38,965 nucleotides of DNA from the NCBI GenBank assembly GCA_028822845.1, contig JAPKCS010000020.1, forward strand, positions 1-38,965, written 5' to 3'. The position numbers and the translations under genes are program-made. Below are positions 7,425 to 16,866 of this stretch, piece by piece (the stretch's first letter is position 1; the number at the start of each line of letters is the position of its first letter). Below the pieces are notes generated by a model. It worked only from the letters and a program-made list of their open reading frames with translations. It was not told where the DNA came from and did not search any database. Source of the stretch: Candidatus Poseidoniaceae archaeon. Lineage in GTDB: Archaea; Thermoplasmatota; Poseidoniia; Poseidoniales; Poseidoniaceae.

Positions 7425-8614
7425 GCAAACCTCTCCAAGATGATCTTCAATTGAGCAATGAACTGCTCTGCTTCTTCCATGGTGTTGTAGAAGTAATATG
7501 AAGCACGAACTGTGCTGGATATGCCAAGTCGATTAAGCAAGGGTTGAGCGCAGTGATGTCCAGTTCGAACAGCGTAGCCAACAGCATCAAGCAGGTGCGC
7601 CATGTCTTCGCTGTGCAACTTTGGATGTAAAAAAGAAACAACGGCGCTGTCACCGTCATCATGTCGACCGTACACCGTCATGCCCATGCCTCGCAATTCC
7701 TTAGCCGTGTACCTCGCAATTTCGAGCATACGCTTGTGTTCTTTCTCGAGGTCGAGTGTTTCCATCCAACCAAACGCTGCATTCCAGCCGATGGCTTCAG
7801 CGATGCGAGGTGTGCCCGCTTCGAACTTGTGTTCATTATCTTGATAGGTCGACCCTTCTGTGGTTACGGTTTCAATCATATCACCACCTCCCATGAAGGG
7901 CTGCATTTCTTCGAACGCATCTGGGCGAACAAGCAATGCTCCAATGCCGGTTGGACCACACATTTTGTGAGCGGAGAATGCCATGAAATCTGCACCGAAT
8001 GCATCGAAATCAATCCGAACGTGAGGCGCACCTTGCGCTGCATCGATGAGCACTTTCGCACCAGCGGCATGAGCTGATTTGATGATGCGCTCCAATGGAT
8101 TTCGGACGCCAAGCACGTTGGAAGTATGAACGACACACACAAGTTTCGCTCCGACCAGAGAAGCCTCAAACACTTCCATGTCGAGTGTGAAATCATCAAG
8201 AACTGGAACATAGCGTATCTCGACGCCCCGCTCTTCTGCCAGCATCTGCCAGGGCACAATGTCGGAATGATGTTCCATTTCGGTTAGGACAATTGCATCG
8301 TCTTTCGTAAGGTTCGCTCGACCCCAAGCATGAGCTACGAGGTTGATGGCTTCGGTTGTGCCACTGGTTAAGATCGCTCGCTCGGCATTAAACCAAGTTT
8401 TGAGACGTGTTCGGCAACCTTCGTAGCCATCGGTTGCTTCGCCGGCCAGGGTGTGAACTGCCCGGTGGACATTCGCATTGGATTGAGAGTAGTAATCGCT
8501 CATTGCATCAATGACGACCTGTGGTTTTTGTGTTGTTGCAGCGTTGTCGAGGTACACAAGTGGGTGACCGTGAACCTTTCGTTGCAAAATCGGGAAATCA
8601 TCACGCAATGCCAA
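7421..8614 (-). CDS. sufS: SufS-type cysteine desulfurase
   Basis: A PLP enzyme of about 397 residues (group II cysteine desulfurase). YLDNAATTQKP near the N-terminus is the family opening, the PLP lysine is in FSAHKMCGPTG, and the catalytic cysteine is in GHHCAQPLL. It removes sulfur from cysteine as a persulfide for cluster assembly. The start is taken as TTG 8614 because a strong site GAGGTGAT (8619-8626) lies four bases upstream and overlaps the sufD stop. The GTG at 8638 would place the start inside sufD. It overlaps sufE by four bases. Confidence 0.95.
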   Translation of the reverse strand: MALRDDFPILQRKVHGHPLVYLDNAATTQKPQVVIDAMSDYYSQSNANVHRAVHTLAGEATDGYEGCRTRLKTWFNAERAILTSGTTEAINLVAHAWGRANLTKDDAIVLTEMEHHSDIVPWQMLAEERGVEIRYVPVLDDFTLDMEVFEASLVGAKLVCVVHTSNVLGVRNPLERIIKSAHAAGAKVLIDAAQGAPHVRIDFDAFGADFMAFSAHKMCGPTGIGALLVRPDAFEEMQPFMGGGDMIETVTTEGSTYQDNEHKFEAGTPRIAEAIGWNAAFGWMETLDLEKEHKRMLEIARYTAKELRGMGMTVYGRHDDGDSAVVSFLHPKLHSEDMAHLLDAVGYAVRTGHHCAQPLLNRLGISSTVRASYYFYNTMEEAEQFIAQLKIILERFA

Positions 8615-8618
8615 ACAA

Positions 8619-8626
8619 ATCACCTC
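8619..8626 (-). promoter_or_regulatory. Ribosome binding site that decides the sufS start
   Basis: On the minus strand GAGGTGAT matches the anti-Shine-Dalgarno of archaeal 16S rRNA and ends four bases before TTG 8614. It contains the sufD stop codon TGA. This favours the TTG over the upstream in-frame GTG at 8638. Confidence 0.65.
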
Positions 8627-9654
8627 TTCAGTTCGCACTCCAAGTGAACGGTTAGCCGGGTACGCATTTGTTCAGTGAGGACTTTGTTGCTCAGGTTTGA
8701 AAATGCATCAATGAGGAAACCATTGACGACCATTGATTCTGATTCGTCCGGGCTTAAGCCACGGGACATCAGGTAGTGCAATTGTGAAGGATCGATTGGG
8801 GCGCTTGCAGCACCGTGTGCGGCAGAAACATCATCGGCGAGCACTTCGAGTTCAGGAATAGCCTCTGCTCTGGCTTTTTCGGAGAGAAGGAGATTGCGGA
8901 AGACTTGACCGGCATCCGATCGATTGGCGTTTTCAGCAATGGTCAACAACCCTGTAGCAATGAAGTGGCTGCTGTCTGCCAAGGCTGAGTTGACGATTAA
9001 ATCGGAATTGGTATGGCTGTTGAGATGGTGAATTTCAACATGATGATCGTCATGGCGTGCACCTTGACCGTGAGCGGTGATTGATTGGCGCACCGATGCA
9101 CCCTGCCCATTGAGGGTGGCTCGAAGGTCGGATTTGCATTTGAAACCGCCCACTGAAAGGGTTGCTGTGTCGAGTGAGGCATCCCGGTCCACCGTCCAAT
9201 CATCACAACGAAGCAAGTTGCTGTTGGCATCGAGTTCATTGATGAAGCCGAAACCGACGTGAGCGTTCTTGTGAAGGCTCCCCGTCAAGTGCATTCCGCA
9301 CCAGCCTGCTTCGCCCGTCAAGTGAACCAAGACGGTGGCTTCGCCTTTGATGACCAAATCAAGATGGCCAACGGCAATGTGGCCAGAGGCCCGAGCATGA
9401 ATGTGAATGGTCTCACCTTTGCCATGGATGGTGAGCCGCATTGACGAACCGCCGATGTCTTGAAGAAAGACTCGAGCGATGTCTTCGCTTTGACCATCAC
9501 GTGTAAACGGTTCTGCCTCGGCATGTTCCACCGTGAAGGTGATTTCACTGGCGTCGGGGAGTTCCTTTGTTTGCGTGGGGTGGATTCGAGGCCATGGTGT
9601 GTAACGCCACAAATGAGCCGAACGCGGAGGGACTGCCATTTGTTGGTAGTTCAT
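8620..9654 (-). CDS. sufD: SufD, subunit of the SUF scaffold complex
   Basis: A 344-residue SufB/SufD-family protein. It has the beta-helix core and the C-terminal family block SAAHGAAS followed by [14 protein letters not shown]. The histidine in SAAHGA corresponds to the conserved SufD histidine thought to help bind the nascent cluster. In bacteria SufB, SufC and SufD form a SufBC2D scaffold. The start codon overlaps the sufB stop (ATGA). It is shorter than the bacterial protein of about 420 residues, with a reduced N-terminal part. Confidence 0.92.
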   Translation of the reverse strand: MNYQQMAVPPRSAHLWRYTPWPRIHPTQTKELPDASEITFTVEHAEAEPFTRDGQSEDIARVFLQDIGGSSMRLTIHGKGETIHIHARASGHIAVGHLDLVIKGEATVLVHLTGEAGWCGMHLTGSLHKNAHVGFGFINELDANSNLLRCDDWTVDRDASLDTATLSVGGFKCKSDLRATLNGQGASVRQSITAHGQGARHDDHHVEIHHLNSHTNSDLIVNSALADSSHFIATGLLTIAENANRSDAGQVFRNLLLSEKARAEAIPELEVLADDVSAAHGAASAPIDPSQLHYLMSRGLSPDESESMVVNGFLIDAFSNLSNKVLTEQMRTRLTVHLECELKR

Positions 9655-11057
9655 CCAATGGACCCCTCCATTTCCAACTCGAGGAGTTTGTTGAGTTCAA
9701 CTGCGTATTCCATCGGCAATTCCCTCGTGAAGGGCTCAAAGAATCCGTTGACAATCAAGCCCATTGCTTCTGCTTCACTGAAGCCTCGACTCATGAGGTA
9801 AAACAGTTGATCGCTGGAGACCTTGGACACACTTGCTTCGTGTTCCAAATCGGCGGTAGCGTTGCCAATCTCCATTGTTGGGTAGGTGTCGGAGCGCGAT
9901 GAATCATCGAGGATCAAGGCATCACAAACAACCTTCGAACGGCATCCTGTGGCCTTTGGCATGACTTGGAGCATACCTCGGTACGAGGAACGTCCGCCTT
10001 TCTTAGAAATCGATTTTGAAAGGATGTTGGAGGTGGTGTTCGGGGCGAGATGGTGAACCTTAGCACCTGTGTCTTGGTGTTGGCCTTCACCGGCGTATGC
10101 CACTGAAATCACTTCTGCGTGGGCACCTTCACCCTTGAGAAGCACGGATGGATATTTCATTGTTAACTTGGAGCCGATGTTTCCATCCACCCATTCGACT
10201 GTGGCGTTCTTGTAAGCAACAGCACGCTTTGTAACAAGGTTGTACACGTTGCTCGACCAGTTTTGGACGGTGGAATAGCGGATTTTAGCGCCTTCCATAG
10301 CGATGAGTTCAACCACTGCAGAGTGCAGTGAATCAGTGGAATAACTTGGAGCAGTGCATCCTTCAACATAGTGAAGTGTGCTGCCTTCATCAACGATGAT
10401 GAGGGTTCGTTCAAACTGGCCCATGTTCTTGGCATTGATGCGGAAGTAGGCTTGAACCGGCATCTCGACTTCGACATTTTTAGGCACGTAAATGAACGAA
10501 CCACCGGACCAAACAGCGGTGTTGAGGGCCGAGAATTTATTGTCGGAGTGAGGGATCACGGTGCCAAAGAACTTCTTGACCAATTCAGGATGGGTTTTGA
10601 GTCCTGTATCCATGTCGAGGAAAATGACACCTTGTTCTTCGAGATCTTCCCTGATTGAGTGGTAAACTGCTTCCGATTCATACTGTGCGGTCACGCCACC
10701 GAGCCATTTTTGCTCAGCTTCTGGGATGCCCAATCGATTGAAGGTGTTCTTGATGTCATCAGGAACATTGTCCCAATCTTTTTCAGTTTTGTCCGATGAA
10801 CGGAGGAAGTAGGTGATGTTCTCAAAATTGATCGAATCGAGCAGGTTGCAATTGCCCCAATCGGGCATGGCTCGTGCTTCGAAATGGCGGTATGCTTTGA
10901 CACGGAGGTCCGTCATCCATTGAGGCTCATCTTTCAGAGCAGAGATGTCTCGGACGACCTGCTCGGACAAACCTTTGTCGAATCGGATGGTCGAGTTTTC
11001 AGGATCGTGGAACCCATAACGGTAATCGCCAACTGCTTCTAATGCTTCATCGCTCAT
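9651..11057 (-). CDS. sufB: SufB, iron-sulfur scaffold subunit
   Basis: A 468-residue SufB. The N-terminal segment with [19 protein letters not shown] and the long beta-helix are typical. The C-terminal block contains [20 protein letters not shown], with the conserved cysteine, and [10 protein letters not shown]. SufB receives sulfur from SufE and holds the growing cluster. ATG 11057 has GAGGTG five bases upstream; ATG 11060 is also possible. The ribosome site overlaps the sufC stop. Length is close to the usual 470 to 490 residues. Confidence 0.96.
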   Translation of the reverse strand: MSDEALEAVGDYRYGFHDPENSTIRFDKGLSEQVVRDISALKDEPQWMTDLRVKAYRHFEARAMPDWGNCNLLDSINFENITYFLRSSDKTEKDWDNVPDDIKNTFNRLGIPEAEQKWLGGVTAQYESEAVYHSIREDLEEQGVIFLDMDTGLKTHPELVKKFFGTVIPHSDNKFSALNTAVWSGGSFIYVPKNVEVEMPVQAYFRINAKNMGQFERTLIIVDEGSTLHYVEGCTAPSYSTDSLHSAVVELIAMEGAKIRYSTVQNWSSNVYNLVTKRAVAYKNATVEWVDGNIGSKLTMKYPSVLLKGEGAHAEVISVAYAGEGQHQDTGAKVHHLAPNTTSNILSKSISKKGGRSSYRGMLQVMPKATGCRSKVVCDALILDDSSRSDTYPTMEIGNATADLEHEASVSKVSSDQLFYLMSRGFSEAEAMGLIVNGFFEPFTRELPMEYAVELNKLLELEMEGSIG

Positions 11058-11066
11058 CATTTCACC

Positions 11067-11810
11067 TCAGGCTGCCACATCAAGCCAATCATAGCCGCGC
11101 TCTTCAAGTTCGAGCGCTAACTCTGGGCCGCCAGTTTTGACGATGGTACCGTCAATCATGGCATGGACGAAGTGGGGTTTGACATGGTCGAGAAGACGTT
11201 GGTAGTGTGTGATAATGAGGCAACCTGCAGCAGGTGCGATTTGGTTAATTCCTTTGGAAACAATCCGCAGGGCGTCGATGTCCAAGCCTGAGTCGGTTTC
11301 GTCCAGCAAGGCCAAACTCGGTTTTAAGAGGAGCATTTGCAGAATCTCAAGCCGCTTCTTTTCGCCACCGCTGAATCCGTCATTGACGTATCGAGAGAGG
11401 AAACTCTTGTCCATTTCCAACTGAGACATTGCTTCTGTGAGTTCTTTTCTGAACGCTCGACCTTTCGGGGGTTCGTCACGGACGGAGGCAACAGATTTTT
11501 TGAGGAAGGTGCCAACTTGAACGCCAGGGATCACCGCTGGGTATTGGAACGAAAGAAACATACCCGCACGAGCCCTTTCAAAGACTGCGAGTTCCTCGAG
11601 GGGTTGGCCTTGGAAGAAAATGCTACCTTCAGTGATTTCATACGCTGGGTGACCCATAACGACGTTGGCTAGGGTTGACTTCCCAGCACCGTTGCGGCCC
11701 ATGATGACGTGGATTTCCCCACGGTTGATGGTTAAATTGAGCCCTTTGATGATGGCCGTACCTTCAACGCTGACGTGAAGATTTTCAACGCGTAACATCT
11801 CGTCCTTCAT
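11067..11810 (-). CDS. sufC: SufC, ATPase of the SUF complex
   Basis: An ABC-type ATPase of about 247 residues. It carries Walker A GRNGAGKS, a SufC-type signature [11 protein letters not shown], Walker [13 protein letters not shown] and the switch histidine in [12 protein letters not shown] hydrolysis by SufC drives rearrangement of the SufB-SufD scaffold. It is the first gene of the operon sufC-sufB-sufD-sufS-sufE-DUF59. ATG 11810 matches the family N-terminus ([13 protein letters not shown] follows at once); the in-frame start at 11873 would add 21 residues without family similarity. A TATA-like element lies at 11876-11885. Confidence 0.95.
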   Translation of the reverse strand: MKDEMLRVENLHVSVEGTAIIKGLNLTINRGEIHVIMGRNGAGKSTLANVVMGHPAYEITEGSIFFQGQPLEELAVFERARAGMFLSFQYPAVIPGVQVGTFLKKSVASVRDEPPKGRAFRKELTEAMSQLEMDKSFLSRYVNDGFSGGEKKRLEILQMLLLKPSLALLDETDSGLDIDALRIVSKGINQIAPAAGCLIITHYQRLLDHVKPHFVHAMIDGTIVKTGGPELALELEERGYDWLDVAA

Positions 11811-11875
11811 CGCCACACCCAACCCTCCCTCTCGCCCCTCCCTTATCAAGTGGTGTAAGCGCTTTAGCAACATTT

Positions 11876-11885
11876 CTTTTTAAAA
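11876..11885. promoter_or_regulatory. Shared TATA-like element between sufC and the NifU-like gene
   Basis: The near-palindromic run CTTTTTAAAA sits in the 116-base gap between the divergent sufC (start 11810) and the NifU-like gene (start 11927). It is placed about 66 bases from sufC and 42 bases from the NifU-like gene, so transcripts starting about 25 bases away on each side would have short leaders. Because it reads similarly on both strands it could serve both directions. No repressor site was identified. Confidence 0.5.
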
Positions 11886-11926
11886 GGGATAAGGGGAAAT
11901 CACCGCATGAAAATCCGAGGCTTGAA

Positions 11927-12409
11927 ATGGTGGCGTTCGAACCCACCGGCATGGAGGAAGATGATTTGGTCGCCGCCTATGCTGCTGAAGCAAAGGCCGC
12001 AATGTCTGCTGAGGCAACAAAGCGCATTGCTGAAACAGTCGACCCCGAGGAAGAAAAACGCCTTCGGGCAACCTCCCTCTTGACCCTGATTCATACCACC
12101 ACAATGGTGCCTGCTTTGCTGTCTCGACTCGGCGAAGTGCGTGCTGCACTTGATGGCCATGGTGGCGGTATTGCAGTCACCAAACTGGACTGGGCTGAAG
12201 GCGAAACTGAGGCTCTGGATTTGGTTTTAGATTTAACAGGGGCATGCTTGTCCTGCGGCGCGGCACCTGGCACGCTTGAAGGGGTCAAAACCGATCTTGA
12301 AAAAGACGCTGAAATCACAAGCGTCCGATTCGACAAAGCCCTTCTGGAGTCCTTCGATGAATTGGGTCGGGAATTTATTCTCGCCCATGGTGCGGTCGAG
12401 TTTGTATGA
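11927..12409 (+). CDS. NifU-like (C-terminal domain) iron-sulfur scaffold protein
   Basis: A 160-residue protein whose second half matches the NifU C-terminal domain. A segment VRAALDGHGGGIAVTKLDW stands where NifU has its VRPxLxxDGGD pattern, followed by LDLTGACLSCGAAPGTLEG with the CxxC at residues 107 and 110. This domain can carry a labile iron-sulfur cluster and pass it to target proteins. The first 70 residues are acidic and helical and are not part of the known domain. The gene starts about 116 bases from sufC and runs divergently from the SUF operon, which supports a role in cluster transfer. The Pro after the second Cys in canonical NifU (GCPSS) is not kept. Confidence 0.75.
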   Translation: MVAFEPTGMEEDDLVAAYAAEAKAAMSAEATKRIAETVDPEEEKRLRATSLLTLIHTTTMVPALLSRLGEVRAALDGHGGGIAVTKLDWAEGETEALDLVLDLTGACLSCGAAPGTLEGVKTDLEKDAEITSVRFDKALLESFDELGREFILAHGAVEFV

Positions 12410-12475
12410 AGCGTGCATTTTTGACCCCATCCCGTGAATGGATGGATTGAAGGACACACGCCGACGGGCCACATC

Positions 12476-14743
12476 ATGGGCGCATGGAAGGAAGGACGAC
12501 GGGACGACCCGAAGCCTTGCAGAGAACAGGACCAAGGTCTGTTCGAAATCATTGGACGCGATGGACGAGCCCGTTTGGGTCGCCTTCACACATCCCACGG
12601 GGTGCTCGAAACACCGGCATTGCTCCCTGTTGTCAACCCGAACATTCGGACCATCGAACCCCGGGAAATGTGGGATCGATATGGCATTGGGGCCCTGATT
12701 ACCAACTCATACATCATCTGGAAACATGAAGAATTGAAGACCAAGGCTGCCACTGATGGCGTCCATGCCTTGTTGGATTTCCCTGGCATTGTGATGACAG
12801 ACTCTGGAACCTTCCAGTCCTACATCTATGGCGATGTCGACGTCGGCGTTGATGAAATTGTTGAGTTCCAACAAAGCATTGGTGTTGACATAGCCACAAT
12901 GCTTGATGTGTTCTCTCGACCCGATATGACCCATGAACAAGTTGAACATTGCGTGGATGAAACAATCGTACGAGCCCAACAGAGCGTCGATGCTGCTGGC
13001 ACCACAATGCTCAACGGCCCGATCCAAGGCGGGTTGTTCAAAGACCTCCGAACCAAATCAGCCAAAGGCATGGCTGCATTCGATTTCGCAGTCCATCCAA
13101 TCGGTGGAATTGTGCCGGTTATGGAACAGCACAAGTACAAGGATTATGCCAAAATCATGCTGGCAACCCTTCCCTACCTCCCATCGCAACGACCCGTTCA
13201 CATGTTTGGCTGCGGCCACCCAATGCTCTTTCCAATGTCCATTGCCCTCGGTGCAGATTTGTTTGACTCCGCTGCTTATGCATTGTTTGCCCGAGATGGT
13301 CGCCTCTTGACGCCTTGGGGCACTGAGAAAATCGAATCGCTGATGGAATGGCCGATGATGATGCCTTGTGTCGCCCACGTAACACCAATCGAGGTCAAAG
13401 CGCTTGGTAAACAAGAACGTGAAGTGCTTCTCGCACGGTACAACCTCGAGATGACGTTGAGTGAATTGAGCAGGTGTAAGCAGGCCATTCGAGACGGAAC
13501 CATCTGGCGGCTTGTCGAACGTCGAAGCCACCAACATCCGGCCCTACGTGAAGCGTTTTTGTGGCTCTCAACGCGACCACAACAGGCGATGATGAAGCTC
13601 AAAATGCTTGATGACCTGATCCTCAATGATCGGGATGCTGGTCGTGAACGTGGTGCTGAAGCAGGCGCCTGGGAAGAGGGCTGGAATTGGCTGGTTCACG
13701 CTCAAGAAACACCCCGAAAGGGTGGAGAACCTTGGGGTGGTGAAGACACCTTTGTCCGACCTCAAATCGTCGCAGCACGTCGTCAGGTGATCGACCGTTG
13801 GCAACCATCGGGAATCCTTGGCACTGGACACGAACATGTGTTGGTGATGCACGGTTCACCCGGACCTTGGCGGGACCGTCTCAGCGACATCATGGTGCGC
13901 CTTACACATCACGCACCAGGCCTCGAAGTCGTGATCCTCACACCGGTTGGTCTCGTCCCTTATTCCCTCGAAGACCTCAACCCCTACGCCCATATTGATG
14001 GTCCAGATTGGCTTTGGCGTCGGCGACCAAACCTACCGTGGGTTCGCCGAGAGTTGGACCGACTGAAGCTCGGCGAACGACAAATTGTCACCGTCGATAT
14101 GCAAGGCGAAGGCATCCAATTCCGATGCATGACCGCACTTCACGAGGCAGGTGTTTTGGAAGGCACCGATGACACGTCTGCAAGTGCAAAACCTCTTGAT
14201 CGAGAGAGCAGAGAAGCAACGAAACTTTTGATTTACAGCCGCTTGATCTCTGATAAATTTACCGTGTTAATGAACGTCGATCACGAAGCAGCACGTAAGC
14301 TCCTCCTCGGTGCGACCTTTGTTGTCAACCGGCAGGGTCGAGTCAAGAACGCCATCACTCCTGAAGGCGATCATGTGGCAAGCTCGCGTCTTGGAGACGG
14401 CGGATTGTCCTTGACCGATGCGGGTGCTGTTGCACTGCACAAATTGAGAACCCTTGATGCTCCAACAGGACTCCCACTCAGTGCTGAAAAGCCGGTGACG
14501 GGTGTTGGCCCTGCATGGATTGTGGTCGATGAGGATGCTGAACCATTTGTTCGTCAAGGCCGCAATGTGTTCCACGGCTTCGTCCTTGCTGTTGATGCTT
14601 GGATTCAACCTTCGCAAACCTGCCTCATCGTCAATCAAAAAGGGTCATTGCTTGGTCACGGTCTGTCCAATGGAACAGCCGATGAATTTGTTGGATTCAA
14701 GAAAGGAATCGCTGTAAAAACCAGAGGCGGAATACCCCTCTAG
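12476..14743 (+). CDS. tgtA: Archaeosine tRNA-guanine transglycosylase with an ArcS-like middle region
   Basis: A protein of about 755 residues. The N-terminal TGT catalytic domain (about 20-350) has the general-base aspartate in MTDSGTFQ and the nucleophile aspartate in ADLFDSAAYALFARDG. It should exchange guanine 15 of tRNA for preQ0. The zinc site of the family (CxCxxC plus a His in LLALHNL) is missing: the region reads MPCVAHVTP (Cys 298) and LLARYNL (Tyr 322). A central part with HVLVMHGSPGPWRDR (about 454-467) and VVILTPVGLVPYSLEDL (about 485-501) resembles DUF5591 of ArcS, but without the ArcS Cys and Lys. A PUA domain closes the protein (about 684-755, AEPFVRQGRNVF). ATG 12476 was chosen; a GTG at 12434 is possible. 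The stop is TAG. Confidence 0.88.
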   Translation: MGAWKEGRRDDPKPCREQDQGLFEIIGRDGRARLGRLHTSHGVLETPALLPVVNPNIRTIEPREMWDRYGIGALITNSYIIWKHEELKTKAATDGVHALLDFPGIVMTDSGTFQSYIYGDVDVGVDEIVEFQQSIGVDIATMLDVFSRPDMTHEQVEHCVDETIVRAQQSVDAAGTTMLNGPIQGGLFKDLRTKSAKGMAAFDFAVHPIGGIVPVMEQHKYKDYAKIMLATLPYLPSQRPVHMFGCGHPMLFPMSIALGADLFDSAAYALFARDGRLLTPWGTEKIESLMEWPMMMPCVAHVTPIEVKALGKQEREVLLARYNLEMTLSELSRCKQAIRDGTIWRLVERRSHQHPALREAFLWLSTRPQQAMMKLKMLDDLILNDRDAGRERGAEAGAWEEGWNWLVHAQETPRKGGEPWGGEDTFVRPQIVAARRQVIDRWQPSGILGTGHEHVLVMHGSPGPWRDRLSDIMVRLTHHAPGLEVVILTPVGLVPYSLEDLNPYAHIDGPDWLWRRRPNLPWVRRELDRLKLGERQIVTVDMQGEGIQFRCMTALHEAGVLEGTDDTSASAKPLDRESREATKLLIYSRLISDKFTVLMNVDHEAARKLLLGATFVVNRQGRVKNAITPEGDHVASSRLGDGGLSLTDAGAVALHKLRTLDAPTGLPLSAEKPVTGVGPAWIVVDEDAEPFVRQGRNVFHGFVLAVDAWIQPSQTCLIVNQKGSLLGHGLSNGTADEFVGFKKGIAVKTRGGIPL

Positions 14744-14821
14744 ACGCGATGAGCGTTCTTGGTGCCGTGGTAGCATTCAAGGGGCGTCGCTTACCTCGTT
14801 TCGGACAAGGGAGGCTGAAGT

Positions 14822-15832
14822 ATGGTTGATGAACTCATTATTCAGACGACAAACCTTACCAAATCATATGGGCCACACGTTGCCTTAGATAACCTCAATT
14901 TAGCGGTCAAAAAGGGGGCGACAGGGTTGCTTGGACCCAACGGAGCCGGAAAGTCCACCTTCCTCAAAACAATCCTTGGACTCATTCAGGCAACAGAAGG
15001 CGAGGGCACTGTTCTTGGCCACGACATTCGCACCGAAGGAGACGCGATTCGAGCACGAATTGGTTACATGCCGGAATACGATGCGTTGAATCCAGACATG
15101 GATGCCATTCATCAGGTCAGGTATTCCGGTGAGCTGCTTGGCATGAACCCGACCATCGCATTGGCACGAGCGCATGAGTCCCTGCAGTACGTCGGCATCG
15201 GTGAACAACGCTATCGTAAAATCGGCACCTTCTCGACGGGGATGAAACAAGCGACAAAATTAGCTTGTGCATTGATTCATGACCCAGAACTGATCATTGC
15301 TGATGAACCGTCGAACGGGTTGGATGCTCAAGCCCGTGAATACATGATCAAAACGTTGACAACCACTGTAAAAACAGGCCAACGGTCTGTGTTGATGGCA
15401 TCGCATCTGATGGATGACGTGGAGCGGGTGTGCGAAAACATCGTGTTGCTCCACAAAGGAAAACTCGCAGCCCAAGGGGCAATTGTTGACCTCAAAGCTA
15501 TCGACAGAGAAATCGAAATTCATGTGTGGGGCGGTGCAACCCGTCTTGCTGAAGCCATGGAGGCGGACGGACTTGTTGTCCGCCGCGAAGGGCGAGTCAT
15601 GCGAATTGGCCATACTGGCGAGGACACCACCACCAGAATCTTGAGATGCGCTGCACAAACCGGTGCTCAAATTCGACGAATGCACGAATATGAAGCATCC
15701 CTCGAAGATTTGTTTTTGGTGATCATGGAAAACCTAGGTTATGAAATCAAAACGAGCGAAGATTTGCTCGGTTCACCCGCCCTTGCACGCAAGGTCGACG
15801 CCCCTGCTCACATGGGAGGCGGAGGAGCATGA
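14822..15832 (+). CDS. ABC transporter ATP-binding protein 1
   Basis: A 336-residue ATPase of the ABC-2 (CcmA/DrrA-like) exporter class. It has Walker A GPNGAGKST, a signature FSTGMKQ, Walker B LIIADEPSNGLD and the switch histidine in MASHLMDDVER. About 100 C-terminal residues follow the ATPase domain, as in many exporters with regulatory tails. GGGAGG lies eight bases upstream of ATG 14822. It is the first gene of a five-gene operon in which every junction overlaps by one to four bases (15829, 16863, 17855, 19156). The substrate is unknown. Confidence 0.92.
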   Translation: MVDELIIQTTNLTKSYGPHVALDNLNLAVKKGATGLLGPNGAGKSTFLKTILGLIQATEGEGTVLGHDIRTEGDAIRARIGYMPEYDALNPDMDAIHQVRYSGELLGMNPTIALARAHESLQYVGIGEQRYRKIGTFSTGMKQATKLACALIHDPELIIADEPSNGLDAQAREYMIKTLTTTVKTGQRSVLMASHLMDDVERVCENIVLLHKGKLAAQGAIVDLKAIDREIEIHVWGGATRLAEAMEADGLVVRREGRVMRIGHTGEDTTTRILRCAAQTGAQIRRMHEYEASLEDLFLVIMENLGYEIKTSEDLLGSPALARKVDAPAHMGGGGA

Positions 15833-16866
15833 CCGAAGAACTGCCAGAGGATTTGGAGCCCGGTGAATACGGTGCTGAAGCACCTGTGACGGGTCAGGGC
15901 CGAATGGAAGCGGCTTGGGGTTCAAGCGAAGGTGATGAAGACCTAAGCGACACACAAGTGGCTCAACCAACCTCGACAGGGCATGTGTTTGAGCAAGTGT
16001 ACAAACCATGGCAAGGTGAACTCAACCCTCGATGGATGAGGAACTGGGCCATTCTCCGCCATCACTTGTTAGGCATCTTCAAAAAAGGTCACAGACCTTG
16101 GGGCATGCCAACTCGATTGTTCATTCTCGTCGTGTTCCTCGCCTCATTAAGCGATGCTGCTCTGACCCTCCTCTCGGGCCTGCTCGGTGAGGCTTCGCTT
16201 CACCAATTGTGGGGTGTGAGCCGTGATAATTTGTACGGGCATGTTCTTGGATTCTTCCCGAGGAACGTCCTCTATTACCCAATTATCGCCGCTTTGCTTG
16301 TCGGCAGCGTGATTTCTGAAGACCGCCAACATGGCACCTCAGCCCTCTACTTTTCAAGGCCAATCACTCGCTTTGATTACGTCGGTATGAAATTCCTTTC
16401 AGTGGCATTGATCCAATCAATTGTTGTTCTCCTCACCCTGACGCTCTACGCTCTTGCCTAGCTTATCTCCTGGGGTCGGGGGCGCGCCGGGATCTTGGAT
16501 ACGTTCCCTCTCTTCCTCGCAGCGTTCCTCTCTGGCGTCCTGCTTATCTTCACCTACACCAGCATTGGATTGGCCCTGTCCAGCGTTTCAAAAGGCAAGT
16601 TTTTCCCCGGTATTGGACTTCTAGCGATTGTTCTAGGAACCAAGGTTCTCGCCGTATTGGTGTCCACCCTCTTCGACCGTGAGATCCTCTACCTCTTGTC
16701 GCCATACGACTGCATGGCGCACGTCGGTCAAACCATCATTGGGACCCAACCAACCTATGACCAATATTCATGGACATGGTCGCTGGCTTCCCTTGTCGCC
16801 ATGAACGCCTTTGCCCTTTACACCTTGAGCGCAAGGGTCTCTTCGATGGAGGTGACTCGAGAATGA
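15829..16866 (+). pseudogene. ABC-2 type permease 1, interrupted by an in-frame TAG codon
   Basis: One reading frame of 345 codons runs from ATG 15829 (overlapping the upstream stop) to TGA 16864-16866, broken only by a TAG at 16459-16461 (codon 211). The first part has an acidic cytoplasmic N-terminus of about 85 residues, then membrane helices with the permease motif SEDRQHGTSALYFSRPITR. The TAG falls in a hydrophobic helix (SIVVLLTLTLYALA, then LISWG). The frame afterwards stays open and encodes further helices up to SSMEVTRE. The stop at 16864 overlaps the start of the next gene, so the operon structure is intact. This may be a recent nonsense mutation, a sequencing error, or readthrough. 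TAG is an ordinary stop elsewhere here (pdxT, tgtA). Confidence 0.8.

Noticed and set aside
13700-13740. ACACCCCGAAAGGGTG palindrome-like run inside tgtA
   Set aside because: It resembles the inverted repeat before the DUF835 gene, but it lies within coding sequence and is imperfect, so it is probably chance.
16459-16461. Pyrrolysine or general UAG recoding at the permease amber codon
   Set aside because: TAG ends pdxT (1308-1310) and tgtA (14741-14743) at the expected protein ends, and no pyrrolysine genes are in the window. A point mutation, sequence error or simple readthrough is more likely.
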